A DNA stretch of 64,000 nt from Brachybacterium timonense (GCF_900258505.1 NZ_LT984895.1:1656261-1720260); one strand, 5' to 3'; positions 38,546 to 48,429 are shown, counted from the first letter of the stretch. Numbers and translations are program-made. Notes: generated from the letters alone by a model not told the origin.

Positions 38546-39297
38546 GCATCGGATCGCGCGAGCCCATCTCGCAGGATGAGCAGCGCACCGCATGGCGTCG
38601 GCTGCGTGGCGCGTTGCGTCCACGCGCGAATGCGTCCCAGGTCATCGTGGCCCTGCTCTGCTTCGCCCTGGGGCTCACCTTCGCTGTGCAGGTGCAGCAT
38701 CATGGTGATGACGGTCTGTCCGGCGCATCGCAGCAGGAGCTGGTGCGCTTGCTCGACGAATCGAATCGGCATGTGTCGGATCTGGAGCGGGAGAACGGTG
38801 ACCTCGACCGCACGATCGAGACGTTGAGGGGAACCCGGGATGACGACGCCGCCGCCCATGAAGCGGCGCAGAAGCGCCTCGATGACCTGGAGATTCTCGC
38901 GGGCATTGCACCTGCTGTCGGACGCGGCGTAGAGATCTCGGTCTCCGCGGGCCGCGGCGAGGTGCGATCGAGCACACTGCTGGCTGTCATCCAGGAGCTG
39001 CGCAATGCGGGAGCCGAAGTGATCCAAGTGGGGCAGGTGCGTGTGGTCACCTCCACCTCGGTCGCCCTCGGTGACGATGGTGATCTGCAGGTCGATGGAC
39101 AGCGAGTGAGCATGCCGCTCACGGTGCGTGCCATCGGCGATCCGGATGTGCTCGACCCGGCGCTGCGAATCCCGGGTGGGGCTGTCGACTCGCTGCGGGC
39201 CGACGGCGCCTCGGTGCAGATCAATGAGCGGGAAGACGTCAGCATCGACGCTGTCGCTGAGCTTCCCGACCCTCAGTACGCTGAAGTGGTCAAATGA
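38542..39297 (+). CDS. DUF881 family membrane-anchored protein (second copy)
   Basis: The 251-aa protein has one membrane helix (QVIVALLCFALGLTFAVQVQ), a coiled coil (LVRLLDESNRHVSDLERENG and on) and a DUF881 domain (GRGVEISVSAGRGEVRSSTL, VIQELRNAGAEVIQVGQVRV). The start overlaps the sbp stop. Paired DUF881 proteins around Sbp suggest a membrane complex, which is inference. Confidence 0.9.
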   Translation: MSIGSREPISQDEQRTAWRRLRGALRPRANASQVIVALLCFALGLTFAVQVQHHGDDGLSGASQQELVRLLDESNRHVSDLERENGDLDRTIETLRGTRDDDAAAHEAAQKRLDDLEILAGIAPAVGRGVEISVSAGRGEVRSSTLLAVIQELRNAGAEVIQVGQVRVVTSTSVALGDDGDLQVDGQRVSMPLTVRAIGDPDVLDPALRIPGGAVDSLRADGASVQINEREDVSIDAVAELPDPQYAEVVK

Positions 39298-39421
39298 GGG
39301 TCAAATCCTGATCAGATCATTCCTGTGAACGGGACGTGCTAGCGCGCCTCATGAAAGGATGGACAGGCGGATCCGAATGCCCCGCCCGGGGCTGCGGCCT
39401 GCCGAGGAAAGGGGTGTCACG

Positions 39422-39865
39422 GTGACTTCGAACGCCGGCTGGAACGAAGACAAGCTCGATCAGACGTCGACGCTGAGCGCGATTTCGCCCGCTGACCCTG
39501 TCGAGGACGGCGAGCCCGGCCTCAGCACGCAGGACCGCACATCCATCGACCGCCTCCCCGAGGGGTCTGCACTGCTCATCGTCCGCAAGGGCCCGAATCT
39601 CGGTGCGCGATTCCTGCTCGACGCCGACACCACCGTTGCGGGCCGCCACCCCAACAGCGAGATCTTCCTCGACGACGTCACGGTGTCTCGCAAGCATGCC
39701 GCTTTCATCCGGGACGGCCAGGGCTTTCTCGTGCGCGACCTCGGTTCCCTGAACGGCACGTATGTGGGCCGCGAACGGGTCGATGAAGCACATCTGCAGG
39801 CAGGCCATACTGTGCAGATCGGCAAGTACCGCCTGTCCTACCACCCCTTCGCCGGGGAGCGCTGA
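39422..39865 (+). CDS. garA: GarA/OdhI-type FHA-domain regulator
   Basis: The GTG at 39422 behind GGAAAGGGG gives 147 aa. The N-terminal segment LDQTSTLSAI occupies the place of the ETTS phosphorylation motif of GarA; the FHA domain (GRHPNSEIFLDDVTVSRKHAAF, SLNGTYVGRERV) is complete. GarA, when unphosphorylated, inhibits 2-oxoglutarate dehydrogenase and adjusts glutamate metabolism; phosphorylation by PknB/PknG makes it bind itself. gcvH, which lies upstream of garA in mycobacteria, is absent here. Confidence 0.92.
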   Translation: MTSNAGWNEDKLDQTSTLSAISPADPVEDGEPGLSTQDRTSIDRLPEGSALLIVRKGPNLGARFLLDADTTVAGRHPNSEIFLDDVTVSRKHAAFIRDGQGFLVRDLGSLNGTYVGRERVDEAHLQAGHTVQIGKYRLSYHPFAGER

Positions 39866-39869
39866 GCCG

Positions 39870-40562
39870 GTGCCGGCCTCCGCATCGCGCAGGCCGAGCA
39901 GCGCAGGGTCGTCGCGACTGAGCATCGGCCAGGTGCTCGCTCAGCTGCGTGACGAGTTCCCGGACCTCGCGCACTCGAAACTGCACTATCTCGAGGCCGA
40001 GGGGCTGATCAGTCCGGAACGGACATCGTCCGGCTATCGCAAGTACTCACGCGATGACGTCGAGCGTCTGCGCTTCGTACTCAGAGCGCAGCGTGACCGT
40101 TTCTGGCCGCTCAAAGTCATCAAAGAGCACCTCCTCGAGCACGGGCACGAGACGGACGTGACGTCGATCGCTTCACGCCCCGGCCCGTCGGCGGAGCTGA
40201 AGGCGGTTCGGCTGGACCGTCGAGGGCTGCAGCGCGAAGCCGGCATCGACGATGATCTGCTCTGTGAGCTTGAGCAGTACGGTCTGATTGGTCGTGATCA
40301 GCTGTTTTACGGCAACAATGAGCTCGAGATCGCTCGTGCAACACGTGAGCTCGCCGCGCACGGGCTGCAGCCGCGTCACCTCGTCATGCTGCGCAGCTCT
40401 GCCGAACGCGAGGCACACATGATTCGCTCCGTGGCCGGGGTCCGCTCACGGGCCGCTGATCCGGCTGCCCGGGGCGAGGCCCAGGACGCGGTACGTGATC
40501 TCGGCGAAGAGATGATCACCCTGCACAGCGCCCTGCTCAGGGAACGCCTGCGGGACAGCTGA
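39870..40562 (+). CDS. ftsR: MerR-family regulator FtsR
   Basis: The GTG at 39870, four bases after the garA stop, gives 230 aa; the longer open frame inside garA is rejected. The winged-helix part reads LSIGQVLAQLRDEFPDLAHSKLHYLEAEGLISPERTSSGYRKY, with the unusual extended helix of the Rv1828 type. In Corynebacterium this protein (FtsR) activates ftsZ. The context next to garA supports orthology. Confidence 0.9.
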   Translation: MPASASRRPSSAGSSRLSIGQVLAQLRDEFPDLAHSKLHYLEAEGLISPERTSSGYRKYSRDDVERLRFVLRAQRDRFWPLKVIKEHLLEHGHETDVTSIASRPGPSAELKAVRLDRRGLQREAGIDDDLLCELEQYGLIGRDQLFYGNNELEIARATRELAAHGLQPRHLVMLRSSAEREAHMIRSVAGVRSRAADPAARGEAQDAVRDLGEEMITLHSALLRERLRDS

Positions 40563-40779
40563 CTTCGCGGATTCGGCCTACACCCCGATCGTTGGGCCGT
40601 ATAGCGCACATCGCTCACCAGGTAGATGCCCGTGGAGAACGGCCGGAAAACAGACCAGACTGTCACCGAGCCGTGACATGACTGCGGCGCGTTGGTGCCC
40701 GTACGGCGAGGCGACACGCTACTCTGAACGCGAGCTCTCATCCTCCTTCCCCGTCGAGAGCCGCATCCCGGAGGTAGAC

Positions 40780-41364
40780 GTGAACAGCAGCCGTGACGAG
40801 GACCGCACCTCGCAGACGACCGTTCCGGCCGAGCCGGCGCAGGGCGTCCTCTTCGATGAGGTCGTGGACACCCCCGGTGAGCTCGGCTATCGCGGCCCCG
40901 CCGCCTGCAAGGCTGCTGGCATCACCTACCGTCAGCTCGATTACTGGGCCCGCACAGGACTTGTGGAGCCGAGCGTGCGCGCCGCACAGGGCTCCGGTAG
41001 TCAGCGGCTCTACGGCTTCCGCGACATTCTCGTGCTGAAAGTTGTGAAGCGACTGCTCGACACTGGCGTGTCTCTCCAGCAGATCCGCGTAGCAGTGGGG
41101 GCGCTGCGCGAACGGGGGATCGATGACCTTGCACAGATCACCCTGATGAGTGACGGCGCCTCCGTGTACGAGTGCACCTCCGCTCAGGATGTGATCGACC
41201 TGGTCCAAGGCGGTCAGGGCGTGTTCGGCATTGCCGTCGGCCGGGTCTGGCGCGAGGTGGAGACGGAACTGTCGGTGCTGCCGAGCGTCAATCCTGCGGA
41301 CGATGCGACGCTCGCCCTGCACGATGAGTTGGCGGCCCGCCGCCGTTCCCGCCGGGCTGGCTGA
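40780..41364 (+). CDS. MerR-family transcription regulator (second)
   Basis: The GTG at 40780 with GGAGGT at 40770-40775 gives 194 aa. An acidic N-terminal tail precedes the MerR helix-turn-helix (GPAACKAAGITYRQLDYWAR, SGSQRLYGFRDILVLKVVKR). The C-terminal part (ITLMSDGASVYECTSAQDVI) resembles the Rv1830-like regulators that follow garA in actinobacteria. A possible -10 TACTCT is at 40720-40725. Target genes are not evident. Confidence 0.88.
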   Translation: MNSSRDEDRTSQTTVPAEPAQGVLFDEVVDTPGELGYRGPAACKAAGITYRQLDYWARTGLVEPSVRAAQGSGSQRLYGFRDILVLKVVKRLLDTGVSLQQIRVAVGALRERGIDDLAQITLMSDGASVYECTSAQDVIDLVQGGQGVFGIAVGRVWREVETELSVLPSVNPADDATLALHDELAARRRSRRAG

Positions 41365-41515
41365 GCCTGTTCATACGCGCCAGCTAGATCGGTTGACGCG
41401 AGCCTGAACCGGGAGCTCTCCATGGAGCGCGTGGGATCGCTGTCGGTGTGCGCCTAGACCGGTCGCACGCGGCCAGATCACCGGCCTCGTCGCTGGAACG
41501 GTGCTGAGCTATGCG

Positions 41516-42307
41516 TCAGGAGTACTGGCGCGAGTCCATGATCACGCGCAGAAGCGCGTCGAAATCTGCCGTGAGTCGGGGTCCGGACGCACCCTGGTAC
41601 TCGTGCAGCGGCACCGCCCCGCCCTGCGCCTGCTGCAGGCCCACCCGTTCCTCAATAACCGGCTCCAACACAGCATCACCGAAGAGCTCACGAAGCTCGG
41701 CCAGTCGATACTGATGCTCGACCGAGCGCGGCCTGTACCGGTTGATCACGAGCCCGAGCGGCTGAAGTCGTGGAGCAAGCCCTTCTTCGCGCATCTCGAC
41801 GGAGAGTTTCAGTGCACGATCCGCGGCCGTCACCGCGAAGAAACCGGGTTCGGCCACCACAAGGGAACGGTCCGACGCTGCGAGCGCCATCTGTGTGAGG
41901 CCGTTCAAGGATGGCGGGCAGTCGACCAGCACGATGTCGTACTCGTGTGAACGCTTCTGCAGAGCGTCGCGCAAACGCTTGACATCCCGGGGGGAGAGGG
42001 CGGGGGAATCCACCAGCGCGGAACGGTTCGAGCCGGGGATGATGTCCAGGTGGCTCGACGCACCCTGCGCCCACGGCGTCGGAATGATGGCGCGGTCAAC
42101 GGATTCGGTGCGCGGCGAAGACAGGACATCGGCGATGTCCGTGCTCGTGGCTGCTTCCCCCAGAAGGCCAAGCGTGGAATCGGCCTGCGGATCCAGGTCG
42201 ATCACGAGGGCATTGATGCCCTGATGCAACGCCGCAGAGGCAAGGCCAAGCGTCACAGACGTCTTGCCGACGCCACCTTTGAGAGAACACACACTCACCA
42301 CGAACAC
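41516..42307 (-). CDS. Orphan ParA family ATPase
   Basis: The 263-aa protein has deviant Walker A CSLKGGVGKTSVTLGLASA, ALVIDLDPQADSTLGLLG and VLVDCPPSLNGLTQMAL. No parB or other partner lies near. It differs from the xerD-linked ParA and has no N-terminal tail. The GTG at 42307 is supported by a -10-like element six bases upstream, so the mRNA is probably leaderless. The role could be positioning of a protein or complex, not chromosome segregation. Confidence 0.88.
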   Translation of the reverse strand: MFVVSVCSLKGGVGKTSVTLGLASAALHQGINALVIDLDPQADSTLGLLGEAATSTDIADVLSSPRTESVDRAIIPTPWAQGASSHLDIIPGSNRSALVDSPALSPRDVKRLRDALQKRSHEYDIVLVDCPPSLNGLTQMALAASDRSLVVAEPGFFAVTAADRALKLSVEMREEGLAPRLQPLGLVINRYRPRSVEHQYRLAELRELFGDAVLEPVIEERVGLQQAQGGAVPLHEYQGASGPRLTADFDALLRVIMDSRQYS

Positions 42308-42313
42308 GAGGGC

Positions 42314-42319
42314 AGTCTA
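42314..42319 (-). promoter_or_regulatory. -10-like TAGACT (reverse), leaderless orphan parA
   Basis: Reverse-strand TAGACT is followed by six bases (GCCCTC) and GTG 42307. The same hexamer and spacing occur before GTG 15575 near the other parA. Confidence 0.6.
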
Positions 42320-42557
42320 TCGGCCCGAGCCGAAGAGCCGGAGCTCCGCTGTGAAGCGGGGCATCGGCCTGAGACGGACCAACGACCGAGTACCGTGAAG
42401 CGTCGGGCATCGGCTGGCGCCGAGGCACCGCGCCGGTACCGTGGAGCAGCAGACATCGCCCTGAGCCGCGCTACCGATCGTGTGCCGGGGCCATGCCCGA
42501 AGGACACAGGCGCTGCACTGGAGGCGTGAACCGGCATGAAGAGAGCGAGGTGCGGCG

Positions 42558-43598
42558 ATGATGACGATCGTGCTCGAGGTTCTCGAGGGATGCGGCGCCT
42601 CGGCGTTGCGCGAATGCGCGGCGATCGGCCCCGCGACGGCGGTGACGCCAACGGAGATCCAGCTGAAGGCTGAGCAGGTGAGCGCTGTTGCCGCATTGCG
42701 CAGCGTTGTTGCCGCCTATGGGGCGATCAGCACCCAGACCCGTCGGCCCCGCGGCCTGTTGGAGACCTCGGTGCAACAACGCACCGCCCAGCTCTGGGAA
42801 CAGATCACCCATCAGCGACCGCGACGCACGTTCACCGGTCTGCGCCTGGCCGCTGCCGGCAGCGACACCGAGGAGATGCGCCGCATCGCCGATGCTCTGA
42901 GTGAACTCACGCAGCTGCCTGTGCGGGAGGACGGGGACCTGCTGGTGCGTGTGCGACGCACAGCCGCGCATGATGGCTGGGAGCTCCTGCTACGGACCAC
43001 CCCGCGTCCACTGTCGACACGGCTGTGGCGCACCGTTGATTATCCGGGCGCAGTCAACGCGACGATCGCCGCAAGCGTGGTGGATCTGTTGGATGTCGGC
43101 GCTGATGACGCCGTGCTCGACATGACCTGCGGGTCAGGCACGTTCCTCATCGAGCAGTCCCACCGGCATGCCCCGCGACGCGCTGTGGGCGTCGACGTTG
43201 ACCCCCAGGCGATCGCTGCGTGCCGTGCCCATCAACGCGCGGCCAAGCAGCGCGGACGCATTGAGTGGATCTGCGCAGACGTTCTCACCGGCCCGATCGA
43301 GGGGACCTTCACCCGCATCCTCACCAACCCACCGTGGGGCATGCTTCACGGCGATCACGCAACCAACCTTGCTCTGCACCGTGATCTTCTGGTGCGGGCA
43401 GGGCAACTCGCAGCGCCGGGCGCCCGCTTGGGGGTGCTCACGCAGGAGATTCGGCGGATGCGCGCGCTGCTGCCCGAGCAGCCCGGGGGCTGGAGACTGG
43501 TCGACGAGCACCGGTTCTTCCAGAAGGGACACCGGCCCGCCCTGTTCATCCTGACTCGAGACCCGCACGAGGCCAGTAACGGTCCACAGGCTGTCTGA
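42558..43598 (+). CDS. RlmL/Trm14-type RNA methyltransferase-like protein
   Basis: The 346-aa protein has an N-terminal THUMP-like region and a C-terminal Rossmann methyltransferase with DMTCGSGTFLIEQSHRHAP (motif I) and the catalytic-type motif TNPPWGMLHGD (N-P-P-W/Y). UPF0020 enzymes methylate guanine N2 in rRNA or tRNA. The target is not known here. Two consecutive ATGs (42558, 42561) follow a GAGAGCGAGG site. Confidence 0.8.
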   Translation: MMTIVLEVLEGCGASALRECAAIGPATAVTPTEIQLKAEQVSAVAALRSVVAAYGAISTQTRRPRGLLETSVQQRTAQLWEQITHQRPRRTFTGLRLAAAGSDTEEMRRIADALSELTQLPVREDGDLLVRVRRTAAHDGWELLLRTTPRPLSTRLWRTVDYPGAVNATIAASVVDLLDVGADDAVLDMTCGSGTFLIEQSHRHAPRRAVGVDVDPQAIAACRAHQRAAKQRGRIEWICADVLTGPIEGTFTRILTNPPWGMLHGDHATNLALHRDLLVRAGQLAAPGARLGVLTQEIRRMRALLPEQPGGWRLVDEHRFFQKGHRPALFILTRDPHEASNGPQAV

Positions 43599-43613
43599 GT
43601 GACACCACTCCAT

Positions 43614-43635
43614 GGACAGCGTGATTGCGCTGTTC
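43614..43635. terminator. Hairpin between convergent genes
   Basis: ACAGCG (43616-43621) pairs with CGCTGT (43628-43633), extended by a G-U and a G-C pair. AT-rich TGTAAATAAC follows. It sits just after the methyltransferase stop. Confidence 0.5.
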
Positions 43636-43685
43636 TGTAAATAACCAGCTGATTGTACATGTGAGCCAACAGTTCCCTGGCCCGC

Positions 43686-44315
43686 TCAGAATCCCCGGCG
43701 CCCCTGGGCAAGCAGGTCCAGCGCTGAGCCGCTTCCATGGAGCTGCACACACACGTCATCGCGCCCGAAAGCCCACAGCAGAAGCTCCACGGGATCACCG
43801 TGCACGCGAACACTGTGTTCACGTCGCCGCCGCTGGCGCAGACTGCCCTGCGGCGCGACCAGAGTGAGGGTGATCGGGACCCGCACGAGAAGGCGATGCA
43901 TCTGTCGCAGCACCTGCCATGCCTCTTCCTGGTGCTGCGCACTGAGTGATCGTGGCTTCCAATCAGGCTGGGCGCGCAGCAGATCTTCGTGATGCACAAG
44001 GTGCTCGGCCGCGTTCACACGGGCATCCACGGGAAGCAGCGGGGACAGTGGCGGGGGACCGGCACGGAAAAGATCCACCATCTGCTGCCAGGTGAGAGCC
44101 GCGCGCTCCTCCAACCGTCGCTGTGCCCACAGACCCGCGTGGCCTGGCACGTACGACAGCGCCATCAGATGGGGCCACCGTTCACGCAGCAGAAGATGTT
44201 GGAGCAGATCCCGGGCCCGCCAGGAGGGAAGGAGCGTCGGCGCAGTGGGACCGAGCCGCTCGAGGGAGTGGGCGAGTGCTTCGCGCTCCGTTCGCGCGAG
44301 TATGCGACGGGTCAT
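43686..44315 (-). CDS. TIGR03085 family protein (DinB/mycothiol-type fold)
   Basis: The ATG at 44315 with AAGGAG upstream gives 209 aa (MTRRILARTEREALAHSLER); an in-frame ATG at 44480 would add 55 unmatched residues. The pattern LLPSWRARDLLQHLLLRERWPH and VNAAEHLVHHEDLLRA matches TIGR03085, a four-helix family related to DinB and mycothiol-dependent proteins, with histidines likely to bind metal. Function is unproven. Confidence 0.85.
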   Translation of the reverse strand: MTRRILARTEREALAHSLERLGPTAPTLLPSWRARDLLQHLLLRERWPHLMALSYVPGHAGLWAQRRLEERAALTWQQMVDLFRAGPPPLSPLLPVDARVNAAEHLVHHEDLLRAQPDWKPRSLSAQHQEEAWQVLRQMHRLLVRVPITLTLVAPQGSLRQRRRREHSVRVHGDPVELLLWAFGRDDVCVQLHGSGSALDLLAQGRRGF

Positions 44316-44503
44316 GTCTGCTCCTTGCCGGTCGGGGTCTGCGCCCTCACGCCGTGCACGCGGCGCACTGGTGCTCATGATGTGACATGCCAGCGCCAGG
44401 AAGTCGGCAGAAGTGGCCGCCGGGACATCCATCGCACAGTGCATCGTTTCGGGAACAGGATGGTACGAGCCGTAGCTCATCCGAGCCTGCCTCAGGAGAC
44501 GGT

Positions 44504-45442
44504 TCAGAGCCTCGGGCCCATCCCTCCCTGACTGTCCTGATCGTCGTCGTCCTTCGGTGCACGGTCCTCGCCGAGTCCGGCCAGATACTGCTCGACCTCC
44601 GCGGCGATCGCGTCGGCGGTGGGGACTTCCTGAGTAGCGCCGGCAGTGATCATCCGGTCATGCTGCGCCTCGAGTGCTTCGACCATTTCCTGGAGCTGCT
44701 GTGAGGCGCCGATCTGCTGATCGATGGAGGCACGCACCTCCACAGCGCGTTGCTGGAGCGCGTCGACGTCGATGCTCGGACCGTCTTCCTCATGCACGGC
44801 GGCGAGAAGCGCGAGCGCACCATCGGGGAAGGTGATGTCGCTCAGGTACTGCGGGATGTGGGCGGCGACCCCCACCACGTCATGGCCCGCCTCGGATAGA
44901 CGCAGCGTCAGCAGCGCCGTGAACGGGGCGCGCATGCGGAACACGCCGGGCATGGTGCGACGCACGCGGATGTCGTCGCTGCGCCCGGCATAGCGTGTCA
45001 CCGGCAACTCGCGGGTATGCGGCACAGGGGAGGGGAAGCCCTGCATGATGATGGTCCGCTCGATACCCAGCTGCTCGACCACGATGCGCAGGGCACCCGC
45101 AACCCGCTCCCATTGGAACGACGGTTCGGGGCCACTGAGCAGGAAGAACGTGGAGCCGTCCGGATGGGTGATCTCATGCAGGAGGATCTGGGGCCGCTCA
45201 TAGTCTTCGAAGTGGTCGAGTTCGAGCGTGACCTCGGGACGTCGGCCGGTGTAGTCGTAGACCTGATCCATGTCGAGCCGGCCCACCACACGGCTGGGCA
45301 TGGAATTGAGCAGATGGTCGTCGATGAGCGCCTGAGCCTGGCCGGCGTCAGAGAATGCGCCGAGCGTCACCAGCAGAACGCGACCGTGCAGCAGGCGCGA
45401 ATCCACGTGAGGCTCGTACGTGAACAGAGTGGTTGAGTCCAT
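44504..45442 (-). CDS. PAC2 family protein
   Basis: The 312-aa protein matches PAC2 (proteasome assembly chaperone 2-like) domains: ALIDDHLLNSMPSRVVGRLD, FLLSGPEPSFQWERVAGAL, MQGFPSPVPHTRELPV and AHIPQYLSDITFPDGALALL. The C-terminal 60 residues are acidic and coiled-coil prone. A GAGGAGGAA site precedes the ATG. Bacterial PAC2 proteins are uncharacterised. It is divergent from the DUF1846 gene. Confidence 0.92.
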   Translation of the reverse strand: MDSTTLFTYEPHVDSRLLHGRVLLVTLGAFSDAGQAQALIDDHLLNSMPSRVVGRLDMDQVYDYTGRRPEVTLELDHFEDYERPQILLHEITHPDGSTFFLLSGPEPSFQWERVAGALRIVVEQLGIERTIIMQGFPSPVPHTRELPVTRYAGRSDDIRVRRTMPGVFRMRAPFTALLTLRLSEAGHDVVGVAAHIPQYLSDITFPDGALALLAAVHEEDGPSIDVDALQQRAVEVRASIDQQIGASQQLQEMVEALEAQHDRMITAGATQEVPTADAIAAEVEQYLAGLGEDRAPKDDDDQDSQGGMGPRL

Positions 45443-45743
45443 GGGGTTCCTCCTCGCCGGGATGAACGATCCGACGGGGACGAGTATTCCGCAGGCGGGA
45501 GGTCAGAGGGGGAGTCGCTCGCGGCGACGCCACAAACCTCACGGCCGCGCCACCACAGACAGTCCGCTCTACTTTACATAACGCACATTATCGGCTGACC
45601 GTTGCGGTGGGTGTGATTGCGGTCCGGTGGTTGCATCTGTGGCCGCGCCGTTGCCTGATCGCTGTCGATACGCGGGATACAGTGGCACCGCTCCGCGTTC
45701 GCGCCGCGGCGCCGATATCTCCGTCCGATCAGGGGGTCCACGC
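45443..45743. promoter_or_regulatory. Divergent PAC2/DUF1846 intergenic region
   Basis: About 300 bases without a supported gene. An AT-richer stretch near 45570-45593 and GGATACAGT (TACAGT 45678-45683) look like promoter material. No palindromic operator or RNA structure was found by eye. Confidence 0.3.
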
Positions 45744-47237
45744 GTGCCACGTCGCATCGGGTTCGATCGTGAACGCTACATCGCCCTGCAGTCAGCGCAT
45801 ATCCATGAGCGCCGCACTGAGCTCGGCGGCAAGCTGTATCTCGAAATGGGCGGCAAGCTCTTCGACGATCACCATGCATCCCGCGTTCTGCCTGGCTTCA
45901 CGCCCGACAACAAGATCGTCATGCTCGAATCGCTGCGCGATGAGCTCGAGATCCTCATCGTGGTCAACGCAAAAGACCTCCAGCGCTCAAAAATGCGCTC
46001 TGACCTGGGTATCAGCTATGAAGATGATGTGTTGCGCCTGGTGGATGTGTTCCGTGAGCGAGGCTTCTTGGTCGAGAACGTCGTGCTCACCCAGCACGAG
46101 GACGATGACCACGCCGCCCACGCATTCCGCAGCCGTCTGGAACGCCTGGGCCTGACCGTCTCACGCCATCGCACCATCCCGGGATATCCCACGGACACAC
46201 GTCGCGTGGTCTCCGACTTCGGGCTCGGCCGCAATGACTGGGTGCAGACCACCCGAGACCTCGTGGTTGTGACAGCTCCCGGCCCCGGATCCGGCAAGCT
46301 CGCCACCTGCCTCTCGCAGATCTATCACGACTCCCGCCACGGAATCCCCGCCGGCTACGCCAAGTTCGAGACCTTCCCGATCTGGGATCTGCCGCTGGAT
46401 CATCCCGTCAATCGTGCCTACGAAGCAGCCACCGCGGACCTCGACGACGTCAACCTGGTCGATCCGTACCACCGTGAGGCATACGGCATCGAGGCGATCA
46501 ACTACAACCGAGACATCGATGCATTCCCACTGCTGCAGGCGCTTTTGCGCACCCTGCTGGGCACGAGCCCGTATGCCTCCCCCACAGACATGGGCGTCAA
46601 CATGGTGGGCTCCTGCATCAGCGACGACGCTGCCTGCCGCGAAGCTGCCGAGCAGGAGATCGTGCGTCGCTACCTGCGCTCTCGCGTACGGGAGAAGAAG
46701 GAAGCACTCGACCCGGTCGAGTCTGAACGAATCGCCACGATCATGGCGGACCTTGAGATCACGGATGCGCTGCGTGCACCCGTGCAGCCGGCGCGCGAGC
46801 TTGCCGCACGAACCGCCGCGCCCGCAGCAGCTCTCGAGCTGCCCGACGGGACCGTGGTCACCGGCAAAACCAGCGATCTGCTCGGATCGAGCGCGGCGGT
46901 ACTCCTGAACGCCCTCAAGCATCTCGCCCGCATCGATGAGCCCGTCCTGCTGCTCTCCCCCGACGCGATCCGCCCGATTCAGTCACTGAAGGTCGACCAT
47001 CTAGGGTCGCGAAACCCCCGCCTGCACACCGACGAAGTGCTCATTGCGCTGTCAGTCTCTGCTGCATCCGACGAGAATGCACGGCGGGCGCTCCAGGAGC
47101 TGCGACGGCTGCACGGCTGCGATGTGCACACCACCACCATCCTCGGCCCCGTGGATGAATCCATTTTCCGCAGCCTGGGCATCGAGGCGACCAGCGACCC
47201 CGTCTATCAGGTCAAGAAGCTGTACCGGAAGCACTGA
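45744..47237 (+). CDS. DUF1846 family protein
   Basis: The GTG at 45744 gives 497 aa starting [20 protein letters not shown], the typical DUF1846 start and length. Blocks include [44 protein letters not shown] (a phosphate-binding-like loop), [13 protein letters not shown] and a late [20 protein letters not shown]. Structures of the family exist but no function is assigned. Its 3' end overlaps the convergent CPBP gene by 26 bases. Confidence 0.93.
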   Translation: MPRRIGFDRERYIALQSAHIHERRTELGGKLYLEMGGKLFDDHHASRVLPGFTPDNKIVMLESLRDELEILIVVNAKDLQRSKMRSDLGISYEDDVLRLVDVFRERGFLVENVVLTQHEDDDHAAHAFRSRLERLGLTVSRHRTIPGYPTDTRRVVSDFGLGRNDWVQTTRDLVVVTAPGPGSGKLATCLSQIYHDSRHGIPAGYAKFETFPIWDLPLDHPVNRAYEAATADLDDVNLVDPYHREAYGIEAINYNRDIDAFPLLQALLRTLLGTSPYASPTDMGVNMVGSCISDDAACREAAEQEIVRRYLRSRVREKKEALDPVESERIATIMADLEITDALRAPVQPARELAARTAAPAAALELPDGTVVTGKTSDLLGSSAAVLLNALKHLARIDEPVLLLSPDAIRPIQSLKVDHLGSRNPRLHTDEVLIALSVSAASDENARRALQELRRLHGCDVHTTTILGPVDESIFRSLGIEATSDPVYQVKKLYRKH

Positions 47238-48222
47238 CACGTCGGGCCCTGCGCTCCAGCAGCCACACGATGCCCACTGCCACCACGTCAAGACCGATCA
47301 TGAGGAGCACCCAGGGGCCACCGGCGCCTGCGGAGCGGTCGATCACCAGGTCCTCTCCCCCGCCCATGAGCGCGCTGCTTGCCATGAACACGACGTTATT
47401 GACGACATGGAAGGCGATCGGCGCCTCAAGTCCGCGCGAGATGATGGCCATCAGCGCCATGCACGCACCGAAGATCGTGTAGTAGGCCACAAGCCACGGA
47501 TCCTGAGCGCCGTGCACGGCTCCGAAGAGGACACTCGAGGCCACCACACCGACGATCAGTGCAGGCACGACGGGACGGATCCAGGAGGCCACGACCGTTA
47601 GCACGGCACCGCGGAACATGAGCTCCTCACCCAGAGCCTGGAACGGCGTCGTGAACAGCGCGAGCGCAAGGAACAGCAGCACGCCCGTGTTCCAGGTGAA
47701 GGTCATCGGCGTCGGCTCGATCAGGCTCAGAAGCACGAACGTGATGAGGATCAGCCCCAGGAAAATGCAGGGGTACAGGAGCCACCTCTTGAGCCGGGGC
47801 CGCGGCAGGTTGCGCAGGACAGCGCGCCAGGGCACCCCGCCGATCAGCACCAACGCGGCGATCGCGGCCGGGGCCAGCAGAGCAAGGCTGAGATTTGCCG
47901 CGAGCATCATTGTGGGACTCATGGCACCGCTGGTGTCGATCGGTTTACCCAGCAGGACTGCGTCGACGATGATCGCGACGAACAGCAAAGCCACCTGCCC
48001 GCCGATCATCACCACGAACAGCGCAGGGAGCACGAGAAGAGCTCGCCACCATGTCATGCGCAGATGCGCGCCGAAGGGGCGCTCGGGATGCACGCGGGAT
48101 TCGCGCAGGCACTGGCGCTGCTCGGCCGGGGTCGTACCGGGCTGCAGTGCGACAGGGGCGGTCGGCACCTGGTGGTCGGGGTTCTCCCGTGGCGGTGTCT
48201 GTGTAAGGTCAGCAGTTGTCAT
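47212..48222 (-). CDS. CPBP family intramembrane metalloprotease
   Basis: The ATG at 48222 gives 336 aa. Seven or eight hydrophobic segments carry the CPBP/Abi motifs: [11 protein letters not shown] (motif 1, Glu-Glu-x-x-x-Arg), FGAVHG (motif 2) and [13 protein letters not shown] (motif 3). These are CAAX-protease-like membrane enzymes, sometimes linked to bacteriocin self-protection, but no bacteriocin gene is near. An upstream in-frame ATG at 48240 is an alternative start. Overlaps DUF1846 tail to tail. Confidence 0.9.
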   Translation of the reverse strand: MTTADLTQTPPRENPDHQVPTAPVALQPGTTPAEQRQCLRESRVHPERPFGAHLRMTWWRALLVLPALFVVMIGGQVALLFVAIIVDAVLLGKPIDTSGAMSPTMMLAANLSLALLAPAAIAALVLIGGVPWRAVLRNLPRPRLKRWLLYPCIFLGLILITFVLLSLIEPTPMTFTWNTGVLLFLALALFTTPFQALGEELMFRGAVLTVVASWIRPVVPALIVGVVASSVLFGAVHGAQDPWLVAYYTIFGACMALMAIISRGLEAPIAFHVVNNVVFMASSALMGGGEDLVIDRSAGAGGPWVLLMIGLDVVAVGIVWLLERRARRVSASGTAS

Positions 48223-48310
48223 GCATCCACTGTGGAGCATGGGAAATGCGCGATGGCCCGTCATGCGGTCACAGGTGCGGTGACCTTTGACGCTCCTGAC
48301 GGCGCGAGTC

Positions 48311-48328
48311 CCCCGACGATCGTCGGGG
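48311..48328. terminator. 18-base perfect palindrome between yhhQ and CPBP genes
   Basis: CCCCGACGATCGTCGGGG reads the same on both strands. It may be a terminator for the upstream reverse-strand yhhQ gene or an operator for the CPBP gene about 90 bases further on. The 200-base gap shows nothing else. Confidence 0.5.
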
Positions 48329-48429
48329 TGTCGCCGGCACGGAAGGACAGATGCGGTGAGCCCAGGGGGTCTCGCTGCCCTCATCGCAGCGGAAGAACAC
48401 CGTCGCTGCCCGCAGGGCTCAGCCCAGGG

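Noticed and set aside
45443-45743. Riboswitch or small RNA in the PAC2/DUF1846 gap
   Set aside because: No recognisable conserved motif or strong stem was found.
47212-48222. CPBP protein as bacteriocin immunity system
   Set aside because: No precursor peptide, modification enzyme or dedicated exporter is adjacent. The CPBP family is broad.
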